From positions 1-64,000 of the forward strand of contig NZ_VAJM01000015.1 in NCBI RefSeq assembly GCF_005771675.1: 64,000 nucleotides of DNA, written 5' to 3'. A program made the position numbers and the translations under genes. Position 1 is the first letter of the stretch, and each line of letters opens with the position of its first letter. The stretch is from Hymenobacter jeollabukensis. Lineage in GTDB: Bacteria > Bacteroidota > Bacteroidia > Cytophagales > Hymenobacteraceae. Below are positions 24,577 through 31,970 of the stretch, piece by piece. The notes under the pieces were generated by a model. That model was not told where the DNA came from. It searched no databases and worked only from the letters and a program-made list of their open reading frames with translations.

Positions 24577-25326
24577 TTAGTTAACGGGGGCGGTTGGGGC
24601 GGGCGTGGTGACCGGAGCTGTTGGCTCGGCGGTCGTGCCGGACGGAGCCAGGCCGCGCTGGGCTTCCTGCAGGCGGCGTTGGCGGTCGGCCTCCTGGGCC
24701 TGCAGCAGTTCCTGCTCTTCCCGCGTCAGCTGCGGGTTGTAGGAGATGTAGTCGAAGTTGGTGATGAGCAGCCCGTAGGGGTTGGCATCCGAGCGGTTGG
24801 TTTCCTCCAGGTTGAACTTGGCGGCCAGCGGCAGGGGCTCCTTCTGCTGGCCGCCGATGAAAATGCGCTGCTTGATGTAGACCGCGCCCGACCAGGGGCG
24901 CTTGCTCATGTCCACCAGCACGCTGTCCACGGTCACCGCGTTGCGGGCCGCGTAGCGCTCGTAGTTCTGCAGCACCTGCCCGCGGGTGAAGCCCTCGTAG
25001 ATGCGCCGGCCGCCGCGGCCCTCAATCAGAGGCAGGGCCGCGTCCAGGTTGGCCTTGAAGGTGTATTGGTCGTGGCCGAACATGGTTTGCATGAACTGGC
25101 GCATCAGGTTGCGGGCCTCGTAGGGCGTGTGGGCGTCGTTGCCGGCCGAGAGGGCCGCCATCGAGCCGGTTTGCGAGACGACGTACACGCGCCGGCCGCT
25201 GTTTTCGTAGGCGCGGTACACCAGGAAGCCCGAGGCCAGGGCCACGAGCAGCAGGGCCAGCACGCTGCCCAGCGCCAGGTTGCGCATGGTGGAGAAAGAG
25301 GTACTTAAGTCTTTGGCGGAATCCAT
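24577..25326 (-). CDS. traK: Conjugative transposon protein TraK (VirB8-like)
   Basis: About 249 residues from the ATG at 25326; a longer form from 25374 would add 16 residues not seen in the family. One N-terminal membrane segment (15-38) is followed by a periplasmic domain with YVVSQTGSMAALSAGNDAHTP and YEARNLMRQFMQTMFGHD, as in TraK, the VirB8-like inner-membrane scaffold. The C-terminus is a Pro/Thr/Ala-rich tail (PSGTTAEPTAPVTTPAP) that may cross peptidoglycan or be disordered. Confidence 0.85.
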   Translation of the reverse strand: MDSAKDLSTSFSTMRNLALGSVLALLLVALASGFLVYRAYENSGRRVYVVSQTGSMAALSAGNDAHTPYEARNLMRQFMQTMFGHDQYTFKANLDAALPLIEGRGGRRIYEGFTRGQVLQNYERYAARNAVTVDSVLVDMSKRPWSGAVYIKQRIFIGGQQKEPLPLAAKFNLEETNRSDANPYGLLITNFDYISYNPQLTREEQELLQAQEADRQRRLQEAQRGLAPSGTTAEPTAPVTTPAPTAPVN

Positions 25327-25379
25327 TGAGGTGTTGAGAGTCTGGTTGAGGTGAATGGTGCATTGCTTCCCCACTGCCC

Positions 25380-26024
25380 TTACCGGGGGATGGGCAGCAG
25401 CACCTTTTTGAAGGAGTCATCGAAGCTGCCAGCGCGGCCGCGGTACGGATAGACCACCAAAGCGGGTTGTTTCTGCTCGTTCTGGCCCACAAAGGCGTAG
25501 AGTGTGCCGCGCACAGTCAGGGGCTTGCGGGGCTCGATGGGCGTGACGGTGTACCGCTCGCGGCCGGGCACGTTCATGTTCTGGCCCCCCACGCGAAACG
25601 AGGCGAGGGTGTCCCGCCTGTTGGGAGCATAGAGCGGCAGCGAGGCCGGTACCTTCTGCCGGCCGAAGCCCTGCGGTATCCACTGCAGCACGGCCTCGTA
25701 GGCAATGCGGTAGCCCGGCGCGGTTTTCACGCCATCGGCCCGGTCCGGGTCCGACTGCCACATGGCCGGCAGCCGCAGCTGCAGCGGTTCGGCTTTCAGG
25801 AATTTGGCGGAAACGACCTGCAGATAGCCTTCGCGGGGAGTTTGCTCGGCTACGCCAAGCTTAAGGTCCACAGCCGAGATGGACAGTGGGGCCGGTGCGG
25901 CCGTTGCTGGTGGGGTTGAGGCCGGCGCCTCCGCCGCAACTTCTTCGTGGGCAGCATTTGATTGGCAGCTGGCCGTTACGCCGAGGGTAAAGCCCACGGC
26001 GATGAATAGCGGAAGATTCTTCAT
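25380..26024 (-). CDS. Lipoprotein of the mating-pair operon
   Basis: A 214-residue lipoprotein: signal LFIAVGFTLGVTASC with the lipid-carrying Cys at 20, an Ala/Pro-rich tether, and a beta-rich body (SAVDLKLGVAEQTPREGYLQVVSAKFLKAEP). I do not recognise the family. It lies between traJ and traK in the conjugation operon, where CTnDOT-type operons have no lipoprotein that I know of, so it may play a VirB7-like role for the TraN/TraM core. That role is inferred from location only. Confidence 0.65.
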   Translation of the reverse strand: MKNLPLFIAVGFTLGVTASCQSNAAHEEVAAEAPASTPPATAAPAPLSISAVDLKLGVAEQTPREGYLQVVSAKFLKAEPLQLRLPAMWQSDPDRADGVKTAPGYRIAYEAVLQWIPQGFGRQKVPASLPLYAPNRRDTLASFRVGGQNMNVPGRERYTVTPIEPRKPLTVRGTLYAFVGQNEQKQPALVVYPYRGRAGSFDDSFKKVLLPIPR

Positions 26025-26046
26025 GGATAGGAAGTCAGGGAATGGG

Positions 26047-27174
26047 TTATTTGGTCCAGATGCCCGAGGCCCTCTGACGGTAGGACGGGTTCAGCGCTTC
26101 CGACATGGTGATGGTGGGCAGGCCCGAGGAAGCCGATGCCGCGGATTCACCCGAGTCGCCGGTGCTGGCCGTGCCTCCCCCACCGGGGCTATGTCCCCCT
26201 CCCCCGCCACGGTTGCCGCCGTTGCTGAGGGCCCGGCCCACGGCGCTCGACAGGCCCCCACCCCCGGGCGAGGCTACGCCGGCCACGGCCGTCGCGGCAC
26301 CCACGGCCGAGCCAACCATGGAGCCCACGAAGCCTTGCACGGCCGAGGAGCCGATGAACATGGAGGTGAGGTAGGGCACCATCACGTAGAGCAGCACGAA
26401 GGCCACCGACATGACCATGAACTTCTCATCGTCCACCGACTGCTGCGGGCCGTTGGTAATGCCGCTGAACAGGCCGTTGGGGGCCTGCGCCGTTTCGGCA
26501 TAAAAGCTGTAGATGGTGTCGAGCAGCACAAACGTGAGGCCCCAGAGCTGCACGGCCAGGAAATTCTGCAGCCACTTCATGGCCAGCTGCCCAAAGGCCG
26601 GAATCACCGACAGGGTCATGGCAATTGGCCCGCACACGTACAGAAAACCCAGGATGAACTGCTGGATAAACTGCATGATGTGGCGGATGATGAGCACCGC
26701 CGTCGCGGTGAACAGCTTGGTCAGGATGCCCGAGAGCGTGAACGAGTTCAGCGTCTGGGAAATGCTGGTCATCAGCGAACTGGCGCCGGCCACGATGTCG
26801 CCAATGCCCATGGAGTCGTTGCGCGCCGCCGCGGCTACCGCGGCCGGCGTGGTCAGGTCCCGAATGGCTTCCGCGGCCGATTTATCAGTGGAGAACATGG
26901 CCGTAAAGGCGGCCAGGCCCGCTCCCAGCGTGTCCACCAGCGTCTGGTAGAAGAAGAGCAGAAAGAATATCCAGGTGGCCTTGATAATCGGCCCCCAGTC
27001 CATGGCCAGCCCGCTGCCCGAGATAAAGCCGCGTCCGATGGTGTAGAGCAGCGCAATGCCCATCAGCGAGGGCGTGATGAAGCGGCAGGCGGTGAGCACC
27101 ACCTGCAGGGTCTGGTCGCAGGCCCGCAGAAAGCCCGGGTCGATGCCGTAGGCTACCATTGCCAGCATACTCAT
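26047..27174 (-). CDS. traJ: Conjugative transposon protein TraJ (VirB6-like)
   Basis: A 375-residue polytopic inner-membrane protein with about six or seven hydrophobic segments, e.g. WIFFLLFFYQTLVDTLGAGL and YVMVPYLTSMFIG, and a large periplasmic loop. The arrangement matches TraJ, the VirB6-like channel subunit. The last ~70 residues are Gly/Ser-rich (GGNRGGGGGHSPGGGG) and probably disordered. Its start overlaps the traG stop by four bases, so the two are translationally coupled. Confidence 0.85.
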   Translation of the reverse strand: MSMLAMVAYGIDPGFLRACDQTLQVVLTACRFITPSLMGIALLYTIGRGFISGSGLAMDWGPIIKATWIFFLLFFYQTLVDTLGAGLAAFTAMFSTDKSAAEAIRDLTTPAAVAAAARNDSMGIGDIVAGASSLMTSISQTLNSFTLSGILTKLFTATAVLIIRHIMQFIQQFILGFLYVCGPIAMTLSVIPAFGQLAMKWLQNFLAVQLWGLTFVLLDTIYSFYAETAQAPNGLFSGITNGPQQSVDDEKFMVMSVAFVLLYVMVPYLTSMFIGSSAVQGFVGSMVGSAVGAATAVAGVASPGGGGLSSAVGRALSNGGNRGGGGGHSPGGGGTASTGDSGESAASASSGLPTITMSEALNPSYRQRASGIWTK

Positions 27175-29786
27175 CGGCTCAGGGCCCCTTTGCGGGCCTG
27201 TTTATCTTCCACAAACTGGTCGACGGCGTAGTCCAGGCGCTGCACCCGCACGGGCTCGTATTCTATCTGCCCCTCGGCGTTGAGCAGCACGTGGCCGTTC
27301 CTGTCGGTTTTGGGCCGCTGCTGGGTCTGCTGGTAGAACTTGACCAGCTTGTTGAGGTGGTTGCGCTCCACTGGCTTGGAGGTCAGGATGGCATCGAGCT
27401 GGGGCGAGGCTTCCAGCGCAAACACCTTCCCCTTGGCGCCCTGCTTGATGAAAAACTCGCGCAGGGCCTCGGTGGAGCGCACCGACTTAATCAAATCCAT
27501 CTCGTGGCCGGTCAGGCCCAGCGGGGCCTGCAGCTGCGCCAGCGAGTCGGGGTTGACGTGGCGCAGGATAATCTTGGTGGCCGAGTTGTTGATGATGGCC
27601 GGCCCGATTTTGCTGCTGGTAATCTCGGTGATGCCCTGGGTGATGATGGTGACCGAGCCGTTGGTTTTGCGGATGGTGCGGTACATCGACTCGATGAACT
27701 CGGAGAGCACGCCCGAAAGCATGGTCCAGGCCTCGTCCAGGGCGATGTACTTGATGTCGTCGGGAAACTTGCGGAACAAATCCAGGCTCAGCTCGGTGAT
27801 GAGCATGGCCACCACCGGGTAGAGGTCGGGGTCGGCCTGCACCTTGGCCAGGTCAAAGCAGATGAGCCGGTACTCCGACAAATCCACGTCGCGCTTGGCG
27901 TTGAGCACCCGCTCGTAGCGGCCGCCGGTTATGTACTGGCCCAGCACCAGGAAGAACTGGTGCATGTCGATGTACTTCAGGTTTTTCTGGTACTGCCGGC
28001 GGGCGCCATCCAGCGGGTCGGGCTCTACGCCCTCCCCCGGCACGGCCACCGGCTTCTGCATTTCCTGGTCGTAGCCCTCCACGAAGCGGTAGAAGCTTTC
28101 CATGCCGGGAAACTCCTCGTCCTTCTGGTTCAGGCGCGGGCTCTCGTTGAGGCAGGCGTAGTACTCAATCAGAAAGCGCGAGAGAATGGTGCGCTCCGAC
28201 TTATCCAGGGCCGTGTCCTTGCCCCCCTTCCAGAGCGCGGCCAGCAGGGCCAGGTGAAAGTTGGTTTTCTCGTCGTTGTAGAGCCACTTGCCCGCCGCGT
28301 CGCGTGGCACCACGAAGGGGTTAAATTCGATGGGGCGCTGCGGGTCGTATTCGAAATAGGTGTTATCGAAGTCTTCGCCGTTGAGCGACTGCAGCACGTT
28401 GCGGTAGGTGCCGCCCACGTCCATGATGATTTGCCGGGCGCCCTTCTCGAAGCGCTGCACAATCAGGTTGCCGAAGGTGTAGCTCTTGCCTGAGCCCGAG
28501 GGCCCGATGACAATGGCGTTCTGGTTGTCCAGGGCCGTGTTGAAGAGGTTTACCTGTACTAGGTTGCGGAACCGATCGGTGAGGTACTCGCCCACCGGGT
28601 CGGTTTTGTAGGTGGCCGTCCAGTGGGAGTAGCAGGCGCCGCGGTCGGCGGTGCTCGTCAGCCAGCGGTCCGGTACCTGCCAGGCGTTGCCGGGCAGCAG
28701 GCCGAAGAAGACGGGCAGCGCTAGGTAGCTTTCGACCACGCTTTCCGTGCCGAACATGTAGCGAAAGGCCGCGGTGGCTCGCTCCACGTTCTCGCGCCGG
28801 CTCGTGTCATTCGTGTCCCAGAGCACGCAGCTCAGGTGCAGGCCCACAATCTGCTTGTTTTCGGCCCGCACCTCGGCGGTGAACTCCTCGACTTCGGCCG
28901 CGCGCAGGTGGTTGTCCTGCGTGGCCAGAAACGAAAGGGAGGCGTTGAGCTTGCGGTCGGTATCCAGCGAGCTGAGCTCGGCGCGGGTGTCCTGAATGAG
29001 CAGGGCCTGGGTGAGCACGTGCGGGCACTGCAGGATGTGGGTGAGCGGGTAGAGCATCGGCGCCGTCACCCCGTAGGAGTTGCGCACGGCCGGGTAGGCG
29101 TCGGAACCCTGCCCCACCATCGACAGCACGTTCACCTTCTGCTCGCCCACGCTGAAGGTGCCCAGGTCGTTGCCGATTTCGCGCTCCTGCCGGGTGGGCT
29201 GGCCGTCGAAGTTGAGGTTGAAGTACTGCAGGTAGAGCTGGTGAATCTCCGCGCTGGCCAGCCGCTCGAAGGTCACGCCGCCCAGGTTCTTGATGCCCTG
29301 AATAAATTCCACGGCGCCGCTTTCGGCCGCTTCGAGTGTGTGCACGAGCTGGGCAAACGGGTTTTTGAGCACGGCCTCGCCGGCGCGGGCCACCAGGGCA
29401 TTTACGGCATTGGTCTTGGGCGACTTCACGGCTACCGGGGCGAAGGAGAGGAACAGGTAGGACTTCTGGAACAGCACCAGCCGCTCGAAGAAGTGCTTGT
29501 TCATCTTGTTTTCGAAGTAGGTCTGCTGGGTTTTGTCCTCGCGATAGGGGCGGTCATAATAGATGTCGGTTTTCTGCACGATGGTGCCTACCGGCAGGGG
29601 CCGCAGTACGCCCACCAGCGCGGTCTGGAAGGCCTCGTAGTCGTCCGAGGTCCAGCTCTCCATCTCGGCGGGCTCCACGCGGAAGCCTACCGCAACGCGG
29701 CCGTCCTTGAAGACCACCTTGTCGCCCTCGAAGCTGTGCACGGGCATCACGGCGTTAAGCGCGGCCGTTTTGGGCTTTTTGGTCAT
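27171..29786 (-). CDS. traG: Conjugation ATPase TraG (VirB4-like)
   Basis: An 871-residue VirB4-type ATPase, the motor that powers assembly of the transfer channel. Walker A is GPSGSGKSYTFGN with K434; Walker B is YIALDEAW near 690; ITQGITEI follows as the sensor region. The N-terminal ~400 residues are the VirB4 interaction region. Its first 32 bases overlap the end of the DUF4133 gene. Note that in this phylum TraG is the VirB4 protein, not the VirD4 coupling protein, which is not in this window. Confidence 0.95.
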   Translation of the reverse strand: MTKKPKTAALNAVMPVHSFEGDKVVFKDGRVAVGFRVEPAEMESWTSDDYEAFQTALVGVLRPLPVGTIVQKTDIYYDRPYREDKTQQTYFENKMNKHFFERLVLFQKSYLFLSFAPVAVKSPKTNAVNALVARAGEAVLKNPFAQLVHTLEAAESGAVEFIQGIKNLGGVTFERLASAEIHQLYLQYFNLNFDGQPTRQEREIGNDLGTFSVGEQKVNVLSMVGQGSDAYPAVRNSYGVTAPMLYPLTHILQCPHVLTQALLIQDTRAELSSLDTDRKLNASLSFLATQDNHLRAAEVEEFTAEVRAENKQIVGLHLSCVLWDTNDTSRRENVERATAAFRYMFGTESVVESYLALPVFFGLLPGNAWQVPDRWLTSTADRGACYSHWTATYKTDPVGEYLTDRFRNLVQVNLFNTALDNQNAIVIGPSGSGKSYTFGNLIVQRFEKGARQIIMDVGGTYRNVLQSLNGEDFDNTYFEYDPQRPIEFNPFVVPRDAAGKWLYNDEKTNFHLALLAALWKGGKDTALDKSERTILSRFLIEYYACLNESPRLNQKDEEFPGMESFYRFVEGYDQEMQKPVAVPGEGVEPDPLDGARRQYQKNLKYIDMHQFFLVLGQYITGGRYERVLNAKRDVDLSEYRLICFDLAKVQADPDLYPVVAMLITELSLDLFRKFPDDIKYIALDEAWTMLSGVLSEFIESMYRTIRKTNGSVTIITQGITEITSSKIGPAIINNSATKIILRHVNPDSLAQLQAPLGLTGHEMDLIKSVRSTEALREFFIKQGAKGKVFALEASPQLDAILTSKPVERNHLNKLVKFYQQTQQRPKTDRNGHVLLNAEGQIEYEPVRVQRLDYAVDQFVEDKQARKGALSR

Positions 29787-30081
29787 GGTTGGGGGTGGGA
29801 AGGGGCCCCACCGCCAGGCGGCGGGGCTGTATGAAGGTGAAGGAGAGCCAGCCCATCAGAAAGCCGGGCGCCTGCCGCTTGCTCAGGTAGCGCAGGCCCA
29901 GAATCAGGCCCAGCTCCACCAGGATGACGAGCAGGTACACTAGGCGCGGAATCTTAACGGCCATGCCCAGAAAGCCGAGCAGCAGCACCGAGCCGATGAA
30001 CAGGCCGACCATGATGCCCAGGTCCTGAATGTTCATGCCCAGCACCTGCGCGGGCCGCTCAATGGATTTGTAGGAGCGCAT
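29755..30081 (-). CDS. traF: DUF4133 membrane protein (TraF-like)
   Basis: A 108-residue protein with two membrane segments around 25-45 and 48-68 and a basic tail (LSKRQAPGFLMGWLSFTF). This layout matches DUF4133, the small VirB3-like protein that sits before the VirB4 ATPase in Bacteroidetes elements. It overlaps traG by 32 bases and follows traE after six bases. Confidence 0.85.
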   Translation of the reverse strand: MRSYKSIERPAQVLGMNIQDLGIMVGLFIGSVLLLGFLGMAVKIPRLVYLLVILVELGLILGLRYLSKRQAPGFLMGWLSFTFIQPRRLAVGPLPTPNHDQKAQNGRA

Positions 30082-30087
30082 GGCCGG

Positions 30088-30507
30088 TTAGCGTACGCCT
30101 CCGTCCCCGCCGCCCACGGCGCTGACCAAATCGTCCTTGAACAGCTGGAAGCCGAACCACAGAATCACGCCGCCCACGAGCCAGCCCAGGGAGCCCAGCG
30201 CGTCGGGTGCGCCCTGCACGAACTTCATCACCACCCGAATCAGGCCCACGATGAGCACGATGGCGAAAATGACCTGCACGATGCCTACGACAGTTTCCTG
30301 CACGCCTTCGAGCGCCGCCGCGGCGCCCCCGCCGCCCAGCTGGGCGCGGGCCGGGCTGGTGGCCAGGGTCAGGGTGGTGAGCAGGGCCGCCACGCGCTGC
30401 TCGGTTTTGGAAGGCTGGTAAGTCCGGCCGGCCGCGGCCAGCGAGTGCATCGTTTCAGTTGCCGCTAGGGCGTGGGTACGGGCCCGGGAAAGAAGGTTGG
30501 TTAGCAT
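30088..30507 (-). CDS. traE: DUF4134 conjugation protein (TraE-like)
   Basis: A 139-residue protein with a signal-like N-terminus (cut near SPARA) and two membrane segments, with the DUF4134 phrase AAAALEGVQETVVGIVQVIF and VRVVMKFVQGAPDA-like connecting part. It is VirB2/TraE-like, a possible pilin or small channel subunit. It is the first recognised gene of the conjugation operon. Confidence 0.85.
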   Translation of the reverse strand: MLTNLLSRARTHALAATETMHSLAAAGRTYQPSKTEQRVAALLTTLTLATSPARAQLGGGGAAAALEGVQETVVGIVQVIFAIVLIVGLIRVVMKFVQGAPDALGSLGWLVGGVILWFGFQLFKDDLVSAVGGGDGGVR

Positions 30508-30564
30508 AGAAAGGAGGGTGGATGGAAACAGGGCGCTTATCTCCCCGAAAAGCAGGTGTGACGG

Positions 30565-31248
30565 TTAGGAAGGCTTGGCAGTGGGCACGGGGCTGCCGGT
30601 GCCGGGGAACAGGTCATTGAGGGCGGCGCGCTGCGCGGCTGCGTCCTTGTTCATGCGGGCCCGCCGCTGCTGGCGCAAGGCGATTTCGGCGGCGCGGTTG
30701 GCCTGGTCGTTGGCCGTGGGGGCCGGCGCGGTGATGGGGTTGTGAAACAGCGCTTCGGCCGGCTCTTCATCCGGGTCTGAGGCGGTTTGAGCGTCGGGCG
30801 ATACGTTGCTGGGAGACTCGTCCACCGCGTCCAGCAGCACGGCAACAGCGCCAGCCGCGTGGCGAATGGAGGCCGGCCGAGGCGTTTCTTCTGTTGCCGG
30901 CCCAGCGGTGGCATTCAGCTCATCCGGCTGGGGTACCTGCGGGCTGTCGACCTCGCTGGCCGCAGTGACGGCTTCTTCCGGCAACTGGCCCGCCGCCGGG
31001 GCTTCGAGGTCTTCCGGGGGCAGCAGGCTAGCCAGGGCCGCACCCGTTGCGGCAGCCTCTACTGATACCGCAGCTTTGGGGATAGCGCTGGAAGGTGCGT
31101 AGTGGAAGGTGCGCAGGGAATGATGGTTGCGGGTGGCCGTCGCGGCAGGAGCCGCCGGCAGACCGCTACCCTTAAAGCGCCACCACAGCAGCGCCGCCAA
31201 CGCGGCCAGGGCCAGAACAACCACCAACAAGAGTATACCAGAACGCAT
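30565..31248 (-). CDS. Single-pass, Ala/Pro/Glu-rich protein heading the conjugation operon
   Basis: A 227-residue protein with one N-terminal membrane segment (~4-23, LLLVVVLALAALAALLWW) and a long, low-complexity body rich in Ala, Pro, Glu and Thr, probably disordered, then a short charged helix near the C-terminus (RAAEIALRQQRRARMNKD). Not recognised. It precedes traE by 57 bases on the same strand and has the only long promoter region of the operon in front of it, so it is probably co-transcribed with the transfer genes. Confidence 0.5.
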   Translation of the reverse strand: MRSGILLLVVVLALAALAALLWWRFKGSGLPAAPAATATRNHHSLRTFHYAPSSAIPKAAVSVEAAATGAALASLLPPEDLEAPAAGQLPEEAVTAASEVDSPQVPQPDELNATAGPATEETPRPASIRHAAGAVAVLLDAVDESPSNVSPDAQTASDPDEEPAEALFHNPITAPAPTANDQANRAAEIALRQQRRARMNKDAAAQRAALNDLFPGTGSPVPTAKPS

Positions 31249-31279
31249 ACCGCCCCCTTACGGCAGGATGCATTGTGGT

Positions 31280-31301
31280 GTTAGTAAAAAGTTAGTGAAA
31301 A
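31280..31301. promoter_or_regulatory. Tandem 11-bp repeat in the conjugation promoter
   Basis: GTTAGTAAAAA (31280-31290) is followed at once by GTTAGTGAAAA (31291-31301), one turn of helix apart, 32-53 bases before the start of the operon's first gene. This suits a regulator binding side by side, or a curved AT-rich promoter. It lies in the divergent region between the conjugation operon and the 31.5 kb gene. Confidence 0.35.
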
Positions 31302-31496
31302 CTTAAAAATTACTTGGTCGTATGAAGCGACTATCCGTGAGGTGGAGTGTTGCCGGTTGCGACACGGCAATCGGTGGTAAATAGAAGATTTGAGTTTTTC
31401 CCGGAGGGCATGGCATCTTGTAGCCGTGGTTTGCGTCCTTTGGAGTATTGCTCCGATTTTTTAGCCCCTACTGCCCCCAGCAGCACACCTCCTCGC

Positions 31497-31883
31497 ATGT
31501 CGTCATCTGACCATCTAGCCACCCCGTTGGGGTTTCCTGACCTTAGCCTGTCCGCGCCCTATTCGGAGTGCCTGCGCTACGTGCAGTTTCGTCTTAAAGC
31601 CCTGCCTCAGGGTGAGTTAACCGCTTTTTGTGCCCAACATGGCCTGACTTATACCAACGTCGTCAACCTGAAGAATGGCAAGCTCAAGCGCGACGAGCCC
31701 CGCCTCGTGCAAAAGGTGCTGCGCGCCCTGGGCGTGCCCACAGAAATTGTGCGCATCGACATCGGCAGCGGTGCCAACCAGTACGTGTTCGGCGGCAGCG
31801 AGCTGTTAGCCCAATTCCGCGAGCAGCTGGCCTTCTTCGACACGACCGCACAGCGCGCCGGCAGTTCGCCGCCGACCACCTAA
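31497..31883 (+). CDS. Helix-turn-helix-like small regulator
   Basis: 128 residues from the ATG at 31497; the in-frame upstream extension to 31347 has no family-like content. The middle has a probable HTH: ELTAFCAQHGLTYTNVVNLKNGKLKRDEPRLVQKVLRALG, with the spacing of Cro/XRE-type motifs. It is divergent from the conjugation operon and 87 bases upstream of the Toprim gene, so it is a good candidate for the regulator of either. Specific targets are not known. Confidence 0.55.
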   Translation: MSSSDHLATPLGFPDLSLSAPYSECLRYVQFRLKALPQGELTAFCAQHGLTYTNVVNLKNGKLKRDEPRLVQKVLRALGVPTEIVRIDIGSGANQYVFGGSELLAQFREQLAFFDTTAQRAGSSPPTT

Positions 31884-31970
31884 CCCCGGATAGCTTTCCT
31901 GCTTGGGGCCCCGCCCCCGGGTGCTGGCAAGGAGATGGAGCTGTCCGGCTCCACTCCCCCAGCCCACCCC

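Noticed and set aside
25879-27231. Long + strand open frame of 450 codons across the traJ region
   Set aside because: It is antisense to traJ and the lipoprotein, has a Gly/Arg/His-rich low-quality composition, and no domain. GC-rich coding DNA often leaves such frames open.
27159-29834. Two long + strand open frames opposite traG
   Set aside because: They are antisense to a clear VirB4 ATPase and rich in Val/Gly/His without any motif.
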